64,000 bases of DNA from positions 62,001-126,000 of the forward strand of contig PAKZ01000024.1 of assembly GCA_002706335.1 (NCBI GenBank), read 5' to 3'. A program made the translations under genes and the position numbers. How positions within the stretch are numbered: position 1 is the stretch's first letter; every line of letters begins with the position of its first letter. Under the pieces are notes generated by a model. It saw nothing but the letters and a program-made list of their open reading frames with translations. It was not told the DNA's origin and did no database searches. Positions 54,698-64,000 of this stretch are shown here, in pieces. The stretch comes from Ahrensia sp. (GTDB lineage Bacteria > Pseudomonadota > Alphaproteobacteria > Rhizobiales > Rhizobiaceae).

Positions 54698-56470
54698 ATG
54701 AAACAGGCCTTCCTTGGAATCGAGCGCTCGGTCAAAGGGCGGCGGTGGATCGACCGCATGTCGCAGGCGCAGACGCAGGTCGCGCTTGATATCGCGCAGC
54801 GCTATGGGATCGCCGACATCCTCGCCCGCGTCCTTGCCGGGCGAGGTGTGACCGCCGATCAGGCGCTTGGCTTCCTCGACCCTACCTTGAAGGCGCTGAT
54901 GCCTGATCCGCGTTCCGTCACCGACCTGGAAGCGGCCGCGCAGCGAATTGCAGCCGCTGTCCGCAACCGGGAGAAGATCGCGATCTTCGGCGACTATGAC
55001 GTCGACGGCGCGTCATCGTCTGCGCTTCTCGCGCGCTATCTCAGGTTTTTCGGGATCGATGTACAGATCTATATCCCGGACCGTATCTTCGAGGGGTACG
55101 GACCAAATCCGGCTGCGATGCGCGAGCTGGCTTCGACGGCGTCGCTGATCGTCACGGTCGATTGCGGCACCAACAGCTCCGAGGCCTTTGGGGCCATTCA
55201 TGGCTCGGGAACGGATATCGTCGTCATCGATCACCACCAGGTCGGCGGGCCACTTCCGGAAGTTGCCGCTGTGGTCAATCCGAATCGCGACGACGACCTG
55301 TCCGGCCTGGGGCATCTCTGCGCCGTCGGGATGGTGTTCATGACGCTTGTGGACGTATCGCGGCAGTTGCGGGGGCATGGTGTGTCACCGCTGCCCGATC
55401 TTCTTTCCATGCTCGACATCGTGGCGCTCGGCACGGTCTGCGATGTCGTTCCGCTGACCGGGTTGAACCGGGCTTTCGTGACCAAGGGCCTCATCGCGGC
55501 ACGCCATCTCGGTAATCCGGGGCTCAGCGCGCTTGCCCGTGTTGCTTCCATTGGGGAACCGCTCAACCCGTTCCATTTCGGCTTTTTGATCGGGCCGAGG
55601 ATCAACGCCGGAGGGCGGATCGGCAATGCGGCGCTGGGCGCCACGCTGCTGTGCGAGGAGGACGCCAACCGCGCCGCCGAGATCGCCGCCGAACTGGACC
55701 GTCTCAACCGCGAGCGCCAGGTCATGGAGACCGAGATGGTCGCCGATGCCTGTGCCGAGGCCGACCGCGATCTCGCCTCCAGTTCGCCGCCCTCGGTAAT
55801 CGTGACGTCGAGCACCCGCTGGCACCCCGGTATCGTCGGGCTGATCGCCGCAAGGCTGAAGGAGTATACCCGCCGTCCGGCCTTTGCGATCGCGCTGGAA
55901 GGCGCCGGCAAGGGAACCGGTTCCGGCCGGTCTATCCCCGGTTTCGACATGGGCAAGCTTGTGCGCGCCGCCGTCGACGAGGGCATCCTGATCAAGGGCG
56001 GCGGGCACGCCATGGCCGCCGGCATCACGGTGGAGCGCGACAGGCTGGGCGATCTGCGCGCCTTCTTCGAGGAAAAAGCCGGCTCGGCGGTGACGTCGAT
56101 TCTGGAAAACGAAACGCTCTCGGTGGATGGTGCGCTGTCGGCGCGTGGCGCGAATCTCGCGATGATCGGCGAACTGGAAAAGGCGGGGCCTTACGGTTCG
56201 GGCAATCCGGAACCGCTCTTCGTGCTGCCCAATCATCGCGTTACGTCGAGCGCTGTCGTCGGAAACGGCCATCTGAAGCTGCGGCTGCAGGCAGAGGATC
56301 GCTCGCAACTGGAAGCGATTGCCTTTCGCGCGGCGGAAACGGATCTCGGACAGTTACTGGCGGGCAGGGCGGGAAGGCCCGTGCATGTGGCGGGCACGCT
56401 GTCGATCAACCACTGGAACGGTCGGCAGACGCCGCAAATACGGATTGTCGACGCCGCGGATCCCGTCTGA
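54698..56470 (+). CDS. recJ: Single-stranded-DNA-specific exonuclease RecJ
   Basis: The 590-residue DHH-family 5'-3' exonuclease acts in recombination and mismatch repair. DHH motif I is IFGDYDVDGASSSALL near 90-105. The VTVDCGTNSSEAF, VIDHHQVGG and VNPNRDDDLSGLGHLCAVG motifs follow in order. The DHHA1 motif GGGHAMAAG lies near 430 and a C-terminal OB domain ends the protein. The stop codon directly abuts the convergent M23 gene. Confidence 0.96.
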   Translation: MKQAFLGIERSVKGRRWIDRMSQAQTQVALDIAQRYGIADILARVLAGRGVTADQALGFLDPTLKALMPDPRSVTDLEAAAQRIAAAVRNREKIAIFGDYDVDGASSSALLARYLRFFGIDVQIYIPDRIFEGYGPNPAAMRELASTASLIVTVDCGTNSSEAFGAIHGSGTDIVVIDHHQVGGPLPEVAAVVNPNRDDDLSGLGHLCAVGMVFMTLVDVSRQLRGHGVSPLPDLLSMLDIVALGTVCDVVPLTGLNRAFVTKGLIAARHLGNPGLSALARVASIGEPLNPFHFGFLIGPRINAGGRIGNAALGATLLCEEDANRAAEIAAELDRLNRERQVMETEMVADACAEADRDLASSSPPSVIVTSSTRWHPGIVGLIAARLKEYTRRPAFAIALEGAGKGTGSGRSIPGFDMGKLVRAAVDEGILIKGGGHAMAAGITVERDRLGDLRAFFEEKAGSAVTSILENETLSVDGALSARGANLAMIGELEKAGPYGSGNPEPLFVLPNHRVTSSAVVGNGHLKLRLQAEDRSQLEAIAFRAAETDLGQLLAGRAGRPVHVAGTLSINHWNGRQTPQIRIVDAADPV

Positions 56471-57745
56471 TCAGAGATATTTCTGAAGGTTCTGGCCGGC
56501 CCGAATATAGGTCATCGGGTTGATCGCCTTGGTGTTCTGGCGAACCTCGTAATGCAGATGCGGGCCGGTGGACCTGCCGGTATTGCCGGATTTTCCGACA
56601 ATGGTGCCGACGGCGACTTTCTGTCCGGTCTTCACAAGGATGCGGCTCATATGGGCATAGCGCGTGGTCAGGCCGTTGGCGTGACGGATTTCGACCATGT
56701 TGCCATAGCCGCCGTTGCGGCCGGCCTTGATGACGGTGCCGGCGCCAGTCGCACGCACCGGCGTGCCGCTCGGCACGGCAAAATCGATACCCGAATGAAA
56801 GGCAGAGCGATTCAGGATCGGATCGCGGCGGTTTCCGAAGGTGCTGGAGATTCGGCGGCCGGGCGCCGGATTGGCGATCGGAAAGGAGCGGATTGCGCCG
56901 CGCACCTTGTCGAGCGCTTCGAGTTCCTTGTTCAGTCCGTCCAGTTCCTGCTCAAAGGCCTCGCCGATTTCGTCAGGATTGGCGGGAATGAAAGGACCGC
57001 CTGTTCCGGTTTCCTCAGTCGCGGGCGCTTTTAGCGGGAGACCGGCGTCGCGCGCATCGGCGATCATTTGTTCGCGCATGGCGCGGGCCGAATCGGCGAG
57101 GCCGCTGACGCGGTTGAGCTGGTCTTCCTCCAGCGAATTGAGCGAGGCGCCGAGACGCGACAGGGTAACGATCGGCATGGAACTCATCTCGCTCTTCAGC
57201 TTGATGGCGTCGGCGGAGGCTTTCTGCATCAGACCGCTGGCGGGTTTCTGCGGACGAAACTGCATGCGGCGCGTATCCTTGCCGCCTTTTCCTGAAACGG
57301 GGACCGGGACGTCGTCCTCGGTGAGCTGGCCTGCCGACAGGCCGACGCCCTGGAGTTCCGCCTTTTCCAGCAGCGGCGCGAGCTGGCCGTTGCGGCTTGC
57401 CAGAACCGACTGGCGATTGAGGAGTTCCGTGACCTTCGTCTCCATGATCTGCTGGTCGAGCAGGCGATAGGAGGTGATGCGATCGACCTGCGAACGCAGC
57501 GAGGCGATGCGATCCTCATAGGCGTGCTGCATGCGCGCCTGACGCGCGATGGCCGCGTTGAAGATGTCGTCGCGCAGCATGAGATAGGATGTCGCGAGCA
57601 GATATCCGATCGCGATTGCCGCAAGAACCGACGCGCCAAGCGCCGCCATCCAGGGCCGGATCGTGAAATGGGAAATCCGATCCCCCTGGGCAATGATGAT
57701 AGTATGGGGCTCTTTTCGTTTTCCGAAGACCGCTGCGTTACTCAA
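56471..57745 (-). CDS. M23 family metallopeptidase (LytM domain, membrane-anchored)
   Basis: The 424-residue protein has a short basic cytoplasmic N-terminus and one membrane segment (about 32-58). A coiled coil (about 70-125) and a linker precede the LytM/peptidase M23 domain (about 305-405). Zinc ligands are visible in FHSGIDFAV (H, D) and HLHYEV (H-x-H). It likely cleaves peptidoglycan cross-links or, like EnvC types, activates amidases. The apparent start is TTG 57745, with GGTGG six bases upstream; no closer ATG preserves the membrane segment. Confidence 0.88.
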   Translation of the reverse strand: MSNAAVFGKRKEPHTIIIAQGDRISHFTIRPWMAALGASVLAAIAIGYLLATSYLMLRDDIFNAAIARQARMQHAYEDRIASLRSQVDRITSYRLLDQQIMETKVTELLNRQSVLASRNGQLAPLLEKAELQGVGLSAGQLTEDDVPVPVSGKGGKDTRRMQFRPQKPASGLMQKASADAIKLKSEMSSMPIVTLSRLGASLNSLEEDQLNRVSGLADSARAMREQMIADARDAGLPLKAPATEETGTGGPFIPANPDEIGEAFEQELDGLNKELEALDKVRGAIRSFPIANPAPGRRISSTFGNRRDPILNRSAFHSGIDFAVPSGTPVRATGAGTVIKAGRNGGYGNMVEIRHANGLTTRYAHMSRILVKTGQKVAVGTIVGKSGNTGRSTGPHLHYEVRQNTKAINPMTYIRAGQNLQKYL

Positions 57746-57877
57746 GGCAAACCACCGCTAACGATAAAATTTCGTACGCGAGGATTAGACTTTATTAGGG
57801 TTAACAAAGCCCTTCGGCCCGGAACGAAAGGTTTTGGCGCGGCGTCCGATCAAGATTCATCATGATCGGGAATCGGT

Positions 57878-58690
57878 CTAGCGCGACATCGAGGCGGAGG
57901 AGAGGGACCGGTAAAAAAGCGGCGTCAGGCCGGCGGCGGCGCGGGCTGCGTCGTTGAAGGGCGGCCTGACATGGCCGTGAAAATGCTCCTGCACAAGGCT
58001 GCGGAACCGGTCGGCCGCATTTACGCCCGCACGGGCGCAGAAGAATCGGAACCATTTTGCGCCAACAGCCACATGGGTCTTCTCATCGTGATAGATCACG
58101 TCGAGGATCGCGGCGGTGTCCTCGTCGCCGAATTCGCGCAGTTTGGCCGCCAGGCCCGGCGTGACGTCAAGACCGCGCGCTTCCAGAACCAGCGGTACGA
58201 TGGCGAGGCGCGAAATCAGGTCGCCACTGGTGTCGGTCGCCGCCTGCCACAGCCCGTCATGGGCGGGCAGATCGCCGTAATCGGCGCCGAGCGCTTTTAG
58301 CCGGTTGCGCAGCAAGGTGAAATGACGCGCCTCGTCGGAGGCCACCTGCATCCAGTTATCGAAGAAACTGGGCGGAATGGACATCGCCGCGAAACGGGCT
58401 GCGATGTCGAGCGCCAGATCGATGGCGTTCAGTTCGATATGGGCGAGCGCGTGGATCAACGCGATCCGCCCGTTGACGGTGTTCAGGGAGCGCTTTTTCA
58501 AAAGGCGCGGTGCGACAAGCTCCGGGCGTTCCGGCCGACCCGGACGGTCGGGGAGGACCGGGTCGCCCGGCTCCCGCAGCGACACGGTTCGTCCGCGCCA
58601 AAGACGCGCCGCCTCGCTCGTCGCCCGGACCTTGGCGTCGAGGTCCGAAGCGGCGAGGGCTTCGATTGCGGCGGCGCGGAGCGACGGCAT
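57878..58690 (-). CDS. DUF455 family ferritin-like protein
   Basis: The 270-residue helical protein belongs to DUF455, a ferritin-like di-iron fold. Metal-ligand style motifs appear in ALAHIELNAIDLALD (E...H spaced), ASDEARHFTLLRNRL (E-x-x-H) and DVIYHDEKTHVAVGAKWF (E-x-x-H). The function is not known; some relatives cluster with tRNA-modifying or radical enzymes. It is 15 bases upstream of, and co-oriented with, nothing on its 3' side except the M23 promoter. Bcp lies just upstream on the same strand. Confidence 0.85.
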   Translation of the reverse strand: MPSLRAAAIEALAASDLDAKVRATSEAARLWRGRTVSLREPGDPVLPDRPGRPERPELVAPRLLKKRSLNTVNGRIALIHALAHIELNAIDLALDIAARFAAMSIPPSFFDNWMQVASDEARHFTLLRNRLKALGADYGDLPAHDGLWQAATDTSGDLISRLAIVPLVLEARGLDVTPGLAAKLREFGDEDTAAILDVIYHDEKTHVAVGAKWFRFFCARAGVNAADRFRSLVQEHFHGHVRPPFNDAARAAAGLTPLFYRSLSSASMSR

Positions 58691-58705
58691 TACAAGACAG
58701 CCCGT

Positions 58706-59176
58706 TCAGGCGAGTGACTTGGCGGCCTCGAGGACCTCGTCGGCGTGGCCTTTCACCTTGACCTTGCGCCAGACCCTGGCCACCGATCCGGACTTGTCGA
58801 TCAGGAACGTGGAGCGTTCGACGCCCATATATTTGCGCCCATACATGCTTTTTTCGACCCAGACGCCATAGGCTTCCAGCGTCTTCAGTTCCTCGTCTGC
58901 GACCAGCGTGACGGCCAGATCGTGCTTGGCCTTGAACTTGTCGTGCTTCTTGGCGTTGTCGGGCGACATGCCGATCACCGTGGCACCGAGCGCCTCGAAT
59001 TCGGGAAGCAGGCGGGTGAAGTCGATCGCTTCCGTGGTGCAGCCGCTGGTGTCGTCCTTCGGATAGAAGTAGAGCACCACAATCTTGCCTTTCAATTCTG
59101 ACAGGGTCACGGTTCCGCCGCTATCTGCGGGCAGTGAGAAATCCGGCGCGGCATTCCCCTCGGTAATCTGTGTCAT
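58706..59176 (-). CDS. bcp: Thioredoxin-dependent peroxiredoxin (Bcp/PrxQ)
   Basis: The 156-residue peroxiredoxin has the peroxidatic Cys in YPKDDTSGCTTEAIDF (about 47). The second Cys that many PrxQ proteins have five residues later is absent, so a 1-Cys or alternative resolving mechanism is expected. FLIDKSGSVARVWRKVKVKG near the C-terminus is typical. ATG 59176 is chosen because the longer frame upstream overlaps the divergent gene's leader. It lies 15 bases before the DUF455 gene, probably one operon. Confidence 0.93.
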   Translation of the reverse strand: MTQITEGNAAPDFSLPADSGGTVTLSELKGKIVVLYFYPKDDTSGCTTEAIDFTRLLPEFEALGATVIGMSPDNAKKHDKFKAKHDLAVTLVADEELKTLEAYGVWVEKSMYGRKYMGVERSTFLIDKSGSVARVWRKVKVKGHADEVLEAAKSLA

Positions 59177-59311
59177 GTCATTTTCCTTCGAATTTGTGGG
59201 CATTTGGCGGGACAGCCTGCGATATATTGTGCAAAGTGGCTCTGTCCATGCCGCCGCCCGCGGAAAATTGCCGGCGGACGGTGATGAGGAGGCTCGACGA
59301 CAAGTTTGGCA

Positions 59312-62300
59312 ATGCGTCATGTCGAAAAAGTGAGGTTCGGTTCGGAAGCGGAGCGGCTTCTGCACGACATGCCATCGAATTCCGACCGGAAGGAGCCGCC
59401 TCTGCGCGGCGGCCGGTCTGGACGATGGCGTCGTCGCATGGTCGTTGCTGCCATTCTTATCGCATTGCTGCCGCTGCTCGTCATCGGTCTGGTGAAGACG
59501 GGCGTGATCGCGCCGTTGATCGAGAACCGCGCGATCGCCGCGCTCAATGCGGCGCTGCCCGATGACCTCCCCGCCGATATCGGCAGCAGCGAGGTCGTCG
59601 CCGAACGTTTCGGCGGCATCGCCGTCAATCTCGACAAGGTTTCGGTCCGCGAGACCCTGTCCGGCCGCGACATATTGGAGGTCGGCCGCACCACCATCGG
59701 CGTGAAGACTATGAGCGTCCTGCGGGGCAGCCCGCAGGTCGACAAGATCGCCCTGTCAGGCGTGCGCTTTACCGTTCCCGCCGCGGCTGGCGATGACGGC
59801 GGCCCGATGCCGCGGATCGCATCGATCGAGACCGGGCTGTCGCGGCTGCTCGATTCGGTCAACATGCTTTTTGAGCGGACGACGATCAATGGGCTTCGCG
59901 TCAATATCGAAATCGCCGACATGACAGTGGTCGGGGCGGGGCAGGATATCCTCGTCCGCAATGCCGTGATCGTCGCACGGCCCGGCCAGCGGGCCGTCGA
60001 GGCGGATGTCGAAATCGAGGGGCATCACACGCAACTCGTCGGCGTGCTGCAGCGCAGCCCGAGCGGCGCGTTGACGGCCAGGTTTCGCATGGACGGCGTG
60101 CCGCTGGCCGCGGGCCGGATGCGCACCGTTTTTTCGGCCGTGACTTCGGATCACGAGCCTGGCGCGGCAAGCGACCCGCTATTGGCGAATCTCTCGGTCA
60201 ACGCGCGGCGCCTGCGCGGTGACAATCCGGACCAGATGTCGATTTCGGTCGAGCCGGTCGACTATTCGCTGAAGCTCGACAATGGCGATTTCGTCCCGGT
60301 GTTGGGCCGTTTCAATTTCGACTGGAAACCGGTGACCAAGGTGCTGTCGCTACGCGAATCGACGCTCCGGATCGGCCGGTCGTCGGCTGTCGTGACCGGC
60401 GGCCTTCGCGACGCACCTGATTCGTCGGACCCCCAAGCGCCCGTCTACGAATTCGAGGCGCTCACCAATGACGGTGTCAGCAATCCCGCCGATTCCCCAG
60501 AACGCGGTATCAAGTTCCGGGCGAAAGTGAACGGAACGTTTTCGCCGACGGAGCGTCTGATCGACGTATCGCATATCGAGGTAAGCTCGGAGGCCGGCAA
60601 CTTCGAAGGGGCGGGAACTTTCGATTTGGCCTCGACGACCCCAACCGCGATCTTTGCGATTTCGATCAAGGATTTCGCCCTTGCCGGCGTCAAGCAGTTC
60701 TGGCCGGCGCCGGTGGCGCGCGCGGCGCGGCGATGGGTGATGTCCAATCTGGCCGGCGGCCGCGTGGTGAAGGGTGATTTCCTGATCGCGGAGCCGCTTC
60801 GCCGCCGCATCCCGGGAACGGACAAGATGCTCGAAGGCGACTCGGAGCTGTCGCTGGACGTTGAGGGCGTTCGCTTCGACGTCACCGGCAACATTCCCCC
60901 CGTGCGCGATGCGAAAGGCCGTCTCGAGGTGAAAGGCGGCGAAACGATCGTTACGCTCGACAGCGGCACGACCTACTTGCCGAGCGGGCGAACCGCGGCG
61001 GTATCGAATGGCACCATGTCGATCCACCGGCCTGAAGTTGACGATCTCATCCATGTCGATCTCGACGTGTTCGTGTCCGGAACGGCGGATGCGCTGGGCG
61101 AGCTGATTTCCTATCGGCCGATCAGCGCCCAGCAATATCGCGACTACGAGCCGGATGAACTGTCGGGACTTGCCGATGCGCGCGTGACGATGCGGTTCGT
61201 GCTCAATCCGCGCGAGGATACGCCTCCACCCGAGTGGAATGTTATTCTGGATATCAAGGATGCGGCGATCTCGACACCTTTCGAAGGGCGGATGCTGTCC
61301 GAGATGGAGGGCCGGATCGTCATCGACCGGACCCAGGCGGATATCGATGTCAAAGGCAAGATTGACGGCGTCCCCGCCAACATCGTCATGGTTCAGCCCT
61401 TCGGCGGCGGCGTCACGCAGTCGTCGCGCGATATCGTCCTGAACCTGACCGACGACGACCGCAAGCGCATCGCATCCGGGCTGGACACGCTCGTGTTCGG
61501 CACGACGCCGGTGAGCGTCAAATCGGGCGAGGAAGGCGAGCCGATGGCCGTCGAGGCAGATCTCTCCGGCGCGAAACTCTCGCTGCCCTGGATCGGCTGG
61601 TCGAAAGGAAGCGGGATCGACGCCAGGACGAGTTTCGATCTCGTCCTTTCGGACGACGAGACCCGCATCAACGAATTCAAGCTGGATGGACCGAGCTTTT
61701 CCGCCGAGGGCGATATCACGGTAGGCAAGGACGGCCTGCAGAACGCCCGCTTCGCCAAGGTGAAGCTGAACGAGGGCGATAATGTCTCAGTGGATGTCGA
61801 GGCCAAGGGAAAGGGCTTCCTGGTCAATGTTACCGGAAAGTCCTTCGACGCGCGGGCGCTCATTCGCCATGTACGAGAGACCTTGAAATCGAAGGATCAG
61901 GAGAAAGGCGTTCCCGTCGAACTCAATGCGTCGATCGCCAAGGTGACCGGCTTCGGCGATGAGTACCTGCGCGACGTCAAGGTTCACATGCTCTATGACG
62001 GCAGCGATGTCACCGAGGTGACGACGACAGCCATGACTCGCAGCGGATTCCCCGTATCGGTGGCGCTGAAGGGCGCGGCTGCCAAACGCACGATCAAGGG
62101 TGAGTCGCTGGACGCGGGCGAAATCCTGCGCTTCCTCGATATTTACGGCCAGATTCGCGGCGGCATCATGAATCTGTCGCTCAAGGCCGTCGGTGAAGAC
62201 ACGCTGACCGGCACGGCGGACATGACGGATTTCCGCATTTTCAACGAACCGAGGCTCAATGCTCTTGTTTCGACGAAGTCGGGTGGGGAAGCCAGCTTGA

Positions 62301-62680
62301 AAGAGGCGATCAAGCGCGATATCGACACGCGCGAGGTCGTATTCGACCGCTCATCCGCGACGCTGACGATCTCTCCCAGTAGGCTCGACATCAAGGACGG
62401 GGCCATTCGCGGTCCGCTGGTCGGCTCGACCTTCAGGGGCACGCTCTACGACAAGAACGACCGGATGCGCATCGCCGGCACCTTCATGCCCGCCTATGCG
62501 GCGAACAGTCTTCTTCCCGGCATTCCGATCCTCGGACTGGTGCTCGGCAACGGGCGCGACAGGGCGCTGATCGGCGTGACCTATCTGCTGGAAGGCGATA
62601 CGAAGAAGCCGAAGATCACGGTCAACCCGCTCTCCGCGATCGCGCCCGGCGTGTTTCGCTCGATCTTCGAGTTCCGCTGA
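59312..62680 (+). CDS. Large AsmA/YhdP-like protein with DUF3971 domain
   Basis: About 1,122 residues. A basic cytoplasmic N-terminus is followed by one membrane segment (about 43-66) and a very long beta-rich periplasmic region. The central part matches the DUF3971 type (RAARRWVMSNLAGGRVVKGD near 470) and the C-terminus the AsmA-like type (VGSTFRGTLYDKNDRMRIAG...PILGLVLG). AsmA-like proteins such as YhdP bridge the envelope and move phospholipids to the outer membrane. ATG 59312 and TTG 59306 are both possible; an AGGAGG lies 13-19 bases upstream, which favours the TTG slightly. Confidence 0.87.
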   Translation: MRHVEKVRFGSEAERLLHDMPSNSDRKEPPLRGGRSGRWRRRMVVAAILIALLPLLVIGLVKTGVIAPLIENRAIAALNAALPDDLPADIGSSEVVAERFGGIAVNLDKVSVRETLSGRDILEVGRTTIGVKTMSVLRGSPQVDKIALSGVRFTVPAAAGDDGGPMPRIASIETGLSRLLDSVNMLFERTTINGLRVNIEIADMTVVGAGQDILVRNAVIVARPGQRAVEADVEIEGHHTQLVGVLQRSPSGALTARFRMDGVPLAAGRMRTVFSAVTSDHEPGAASDPLLANLSVNARRLRGDNPDQMSISVEPVDYSLKLDNGDFVPVLGRFNFDWKPVTKVLSLRESTLRIGRSSAVVTGGLRDAPDSSDPQAPVYEFEALTNDGVSNPADSPERGIKFRAKVNGTFSPTERLIDVSHIEVSSEAGNFEGAGTFDLASTTPTAIFAISIKDFALAGVKQFWPAPVARAARRWVMSNLAGGRVVKGDFLIAEPLRRRIPGTDKMLEGDSELSLDVEGVRFDVTGNIPPVRDAKGRLEVKGGETIVTLDSGTTYLPSGRTAAVSNGTMSIHRPEVDDLIHVDLDVFVSGTADALGELISYRPISAQQYRDYEPDELSGLADARVTMRFVLNPREDTPPPEWNVILDIKDAAISTPFEGRMLSEMEGRIVIDRTQADIDVKGKIDGVPANIVMVQPFGGGVTQSSRDIVLNLTDDDRKRIASGLDTLVFGTTPVSVKSGEEGEPMAVEADLSGAKLSLPWIGWSKGSGIDARTSFDLVLSDDETRINEFKLDGPSFSAEGDITVGKDGLQNARFAKVKLNEGDNVSVDVEAKGKGFLVNVTGKSFDARALIRHVRETLKSKDQEKGVPVELNASIAKVTGFGDEYLRDVKVHMLYDGSDVTEVTTTAMTRSGFPVSVALKGAAAKRTIKGESLDAGEILRFLDIYGQIRGGIMNLSLKAVGEDTLTGTADMTDFRIFNEPRLNALVSTKSGGEASLKEAIKRDIDTREVVFDRSSATLTISPSRLDIKDGAIRGPLVGSTFRGTLYDKNDRMRIAGTFMPAYAANSLLPGIPILGLVLGNGRDRALIGVTYLLEGDTKKPKITVNPLSAIAPGVFRSIFEFR

Positions 62681-62690
62681 CGGCCGGCCC

Positions 62691-63941
62691 TCAGGCCGGC
62701 TTGACCAGAACGTGCTTCTTCTTGCCGAGCGAGAGCTTGATGACGCCGTCGCGCAAGTTCGACTCGTCCAGCGTCATGCGCTCGTCGCTAACCTGATCGT
62801 CATTGACACGGACCGCGCCGCCCTTGACGTGACGGCGCATCTCGCCATTGGAGGCCGCGAGCCCGGCATCCACGAAGAGGGCGAGGACGCCGACGCCGGA
62901 TTTCAGCTCGGATGCCGGTACCTCCATCGTCGGAAGCGTGTCGGCGAGCGCACCTTCCTCGAAGGTCTTGCGCGCGGTCTCGGCAGCCCGATCCGCGGCT
63001 TCGCGCCCGTGCAGAAGCGCGGTCGCCTCGTTTGCAAGCACCTTCTTGGCCTCGTTGATCTCGGCGCCGCCGAGCGCTTCCAGTTTCGCGATCTCGTCGA
63101 TCGGCAGGATCGTGAAGAGCTTGAGAAAACGGCCGACATCGGCGTCTTCCGTGTTCCGCCAGTATTGCCAGAAATCCCATGCGCTGAATTGTTCGGCGTT
63201 GAGCCAGACCGCGCCTTGCGCGGTCTTGCCCATCTTCGCGCCGGAGGCGGTGGTGAGCAACGGTGTGGTCAGCGCATAGAGCTGATGCGTTCCCATCCGG
63301 CGGCCGAGATCGACCCCGTTGACAATATTGCCCCACTGATCGGAGCCGCCCATCTGCAGATTGCAGCCATATTTCCGGGCGAGCTGCACATAGTCGTAGG
63401 ACTGGCAGACCATGTAGTTGAACTCGATGAAGCTCATCTCCTGCTCGCGCTCGAGGCGCAGGCGCACGGAATCCATGGTCAGCATGCGGTTGACCGAGAA
63501 ATGCCGGCCGACATCGCGCAGCATTTCAATATAGCCAAGCTTCAGCAGCCAGTCGGCATTGTCGACCATCATCGCGTCGGACGCGCCGTCGCCGAAATTC
63601 AGCACCTTGGAGAACACGCCCTTGATCGAGGTCTTGTTGGCCTCGATTTCCTCGACCGTGCGCATGGCGCGGGTTTCGTCCTTGCCCGAGGGGTCGCCGA
63701 CCATCGTCGTACCGCCGCCCATCAGCGTGATCGGCTTGTTGCCCGACTGCTGGAGCCAGTAGAGCATCATCATCGTCAGGAAGTTGCCGATATGCAGGGA
63801 CGGTGCGGTGCAGTCATACCCGACATAGGCGACGACTTCCTTCTTCGCAGCCAGTGCGTCGAGACCTTCGAAGTCGGAGCACTGGTGGATGAACCCGCGT
63901 TGATCGAGGATATTGAGGAAATCGGACTTGTAACCGGACAT
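62691..63941 (-). CDS. tyrS: Tyrosine--tRNA ligase
   Basis: The 416-residue class I synthetase has the HIGH motif as HIGN in [14 protein letters not shown] near 47-50. The tyrosine-binding [10 protein letters not shown] is near 195 and the KMSKS motif appears as KMGKT in [14 protein letters not shown] near 232. A C-terminal S4 domain (about 350-415) binds tRNA. ATG 63941 fits the family; five residues could be added from 63956. It is convergent with the AsmA-like gene (10 bases apart). Confidence 0.96.
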   Translation of the reverse strand: MSGYKSDFLNILDQRGFIHQCSDFEGLDALAAKKEVVAYVGYDCTAPSLHIGNFLTMMMLYWLQQSGNKPITLMGGGTTMVGDPSGKDETRAMRTVEEIEANKTSIKGVFSKVLNFGDGASDAMMVDNADWLLKLGYIEMLRDVGRHFSVNRMLTMDSVRLRLEREQEMSFIEFNYMVCQSYDYVQLARKYGCNLQMGGSDQWGNIVNGVDLGRRMGTHQLYALTTPLLTTASGAKMGKTAQGAVWLNAEQFSAWDFWQYWRNTEDADVGRFLKLFTILPIDEIAKLEALGGAEINEAKKVLANEATALLHGREAADRAAETARKTFEEGALADTLPTMEVPASELKSGVGVLALFVDAGLAASNGEMRRHVKGGAVRVNDDQVSDERMTLDESNLRDGVIKLSLGKKKHVLVKPA

Positions 63942-64000
63942 GGTGTCTGCCTGCATGCTTGGGAGAATGCGCCGGCATCTTGTTGGCGCGGCGGGGCTTT

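Overview
The window is a chromosomal segment of an alphaproteobacterium, most likely of the order Hyphomicrobiales (rhizobia and relatives). The grounds are: G+C-rich DNA with dense genes; folate-type trmFO; a glutathione-dependent formaldehyde operon (frmA, fghA); class I phaC; an ATP12-type F1 chaperone; a Flp/Tad pilus locus in rhizobial order; tandem DUF1127 genes; and CtrA-like and GANTC sites. Genus cannot be fixed from sequence alone. I see no CRISPR array, insertion sequence, prophage or rRNA operon.

Layout. 1-5.3 kb: end of a sterol desaturase-family gene, a HAD hydrolase, a PiT phosphate transporter, two tandem Nudix genes and trmFO. 5.3-6.2 kb: two DUF1127 micro-genes, each followed by C-rich-loop hairpins and a terminator, and each preceded by the same operator-like palindrome. 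This is the most interesting block. 6.2-11.4 kb: a DUF2157/GDYXXLXY membrane pair, tRNA-Leu(UAG), trigger factor and an Fe-S photolyase. 11.4-15.2 kb: a split, divergent MnmC-like pair, a TPR-methyltransferase and a repeat protein of unknown function. 15.2-19.1 kb: a five-gene minus-strand C1 operon (frmA, core methionine synthase, DUF188, fghA, XRE regulator). 19.2-23.3 kb: DMT exporter, topoisomerase IB, an SRPBCC/site-2-protease fusion and lipB. 23.4-33.2 kb: tRNA-Leu(GAG), DUF2726, alpha/beta hydrolase, a fascin/META envelope protein, thrS, acyltransferase, nitroreductase, flavin reductase and DUF2336. 33.2-43.3 kb: parE and the cpaB-tadD pilus cluster, which has no pilin or prepilin peptidase gene. 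43.4-46.0 kb: ATP12, then 0.9 kb of palindrome-rich non-coding DNA and a low-G+C orphan gene. 46.0-64 kb: radC, map, sfsA, phaC on the minus strand, then alaC-like, hom, glpX, recJ, and M23, DUF455, bcp, a large AsmA/DUF3971-like protein and tyrS.

How the genes fit together. Most of the window is housekeeping: tRNA charging and modification (thrS, tyrS, trmFO, mnmD), protein folding and maturation (tig, map, ATP12), DNA topology and repair (parE, topIB, recJ, photolyase, radC) and amino-acid synthesis (hom, aminotransferase, core MetE). The strongest regulatory system is the DUF1127-small-RNA block. Three successive hairpins each present CCUCCUCCC in the loop, the hallmark of the CcsR/'cuckoo' sRNAs. 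The paired TGCA-N5-TGCA palindromes sit near -65 of their predicted promoters, where LysR-type activators (in this order, plausibly VtlR/LsrB) bind. The accessory zone at 44.2-46.05 kb is the only clearly foreign-looking DNA. Eight convergent gene pairs meet with overlaps or gaps of only a few bases and no visible terminator between them.
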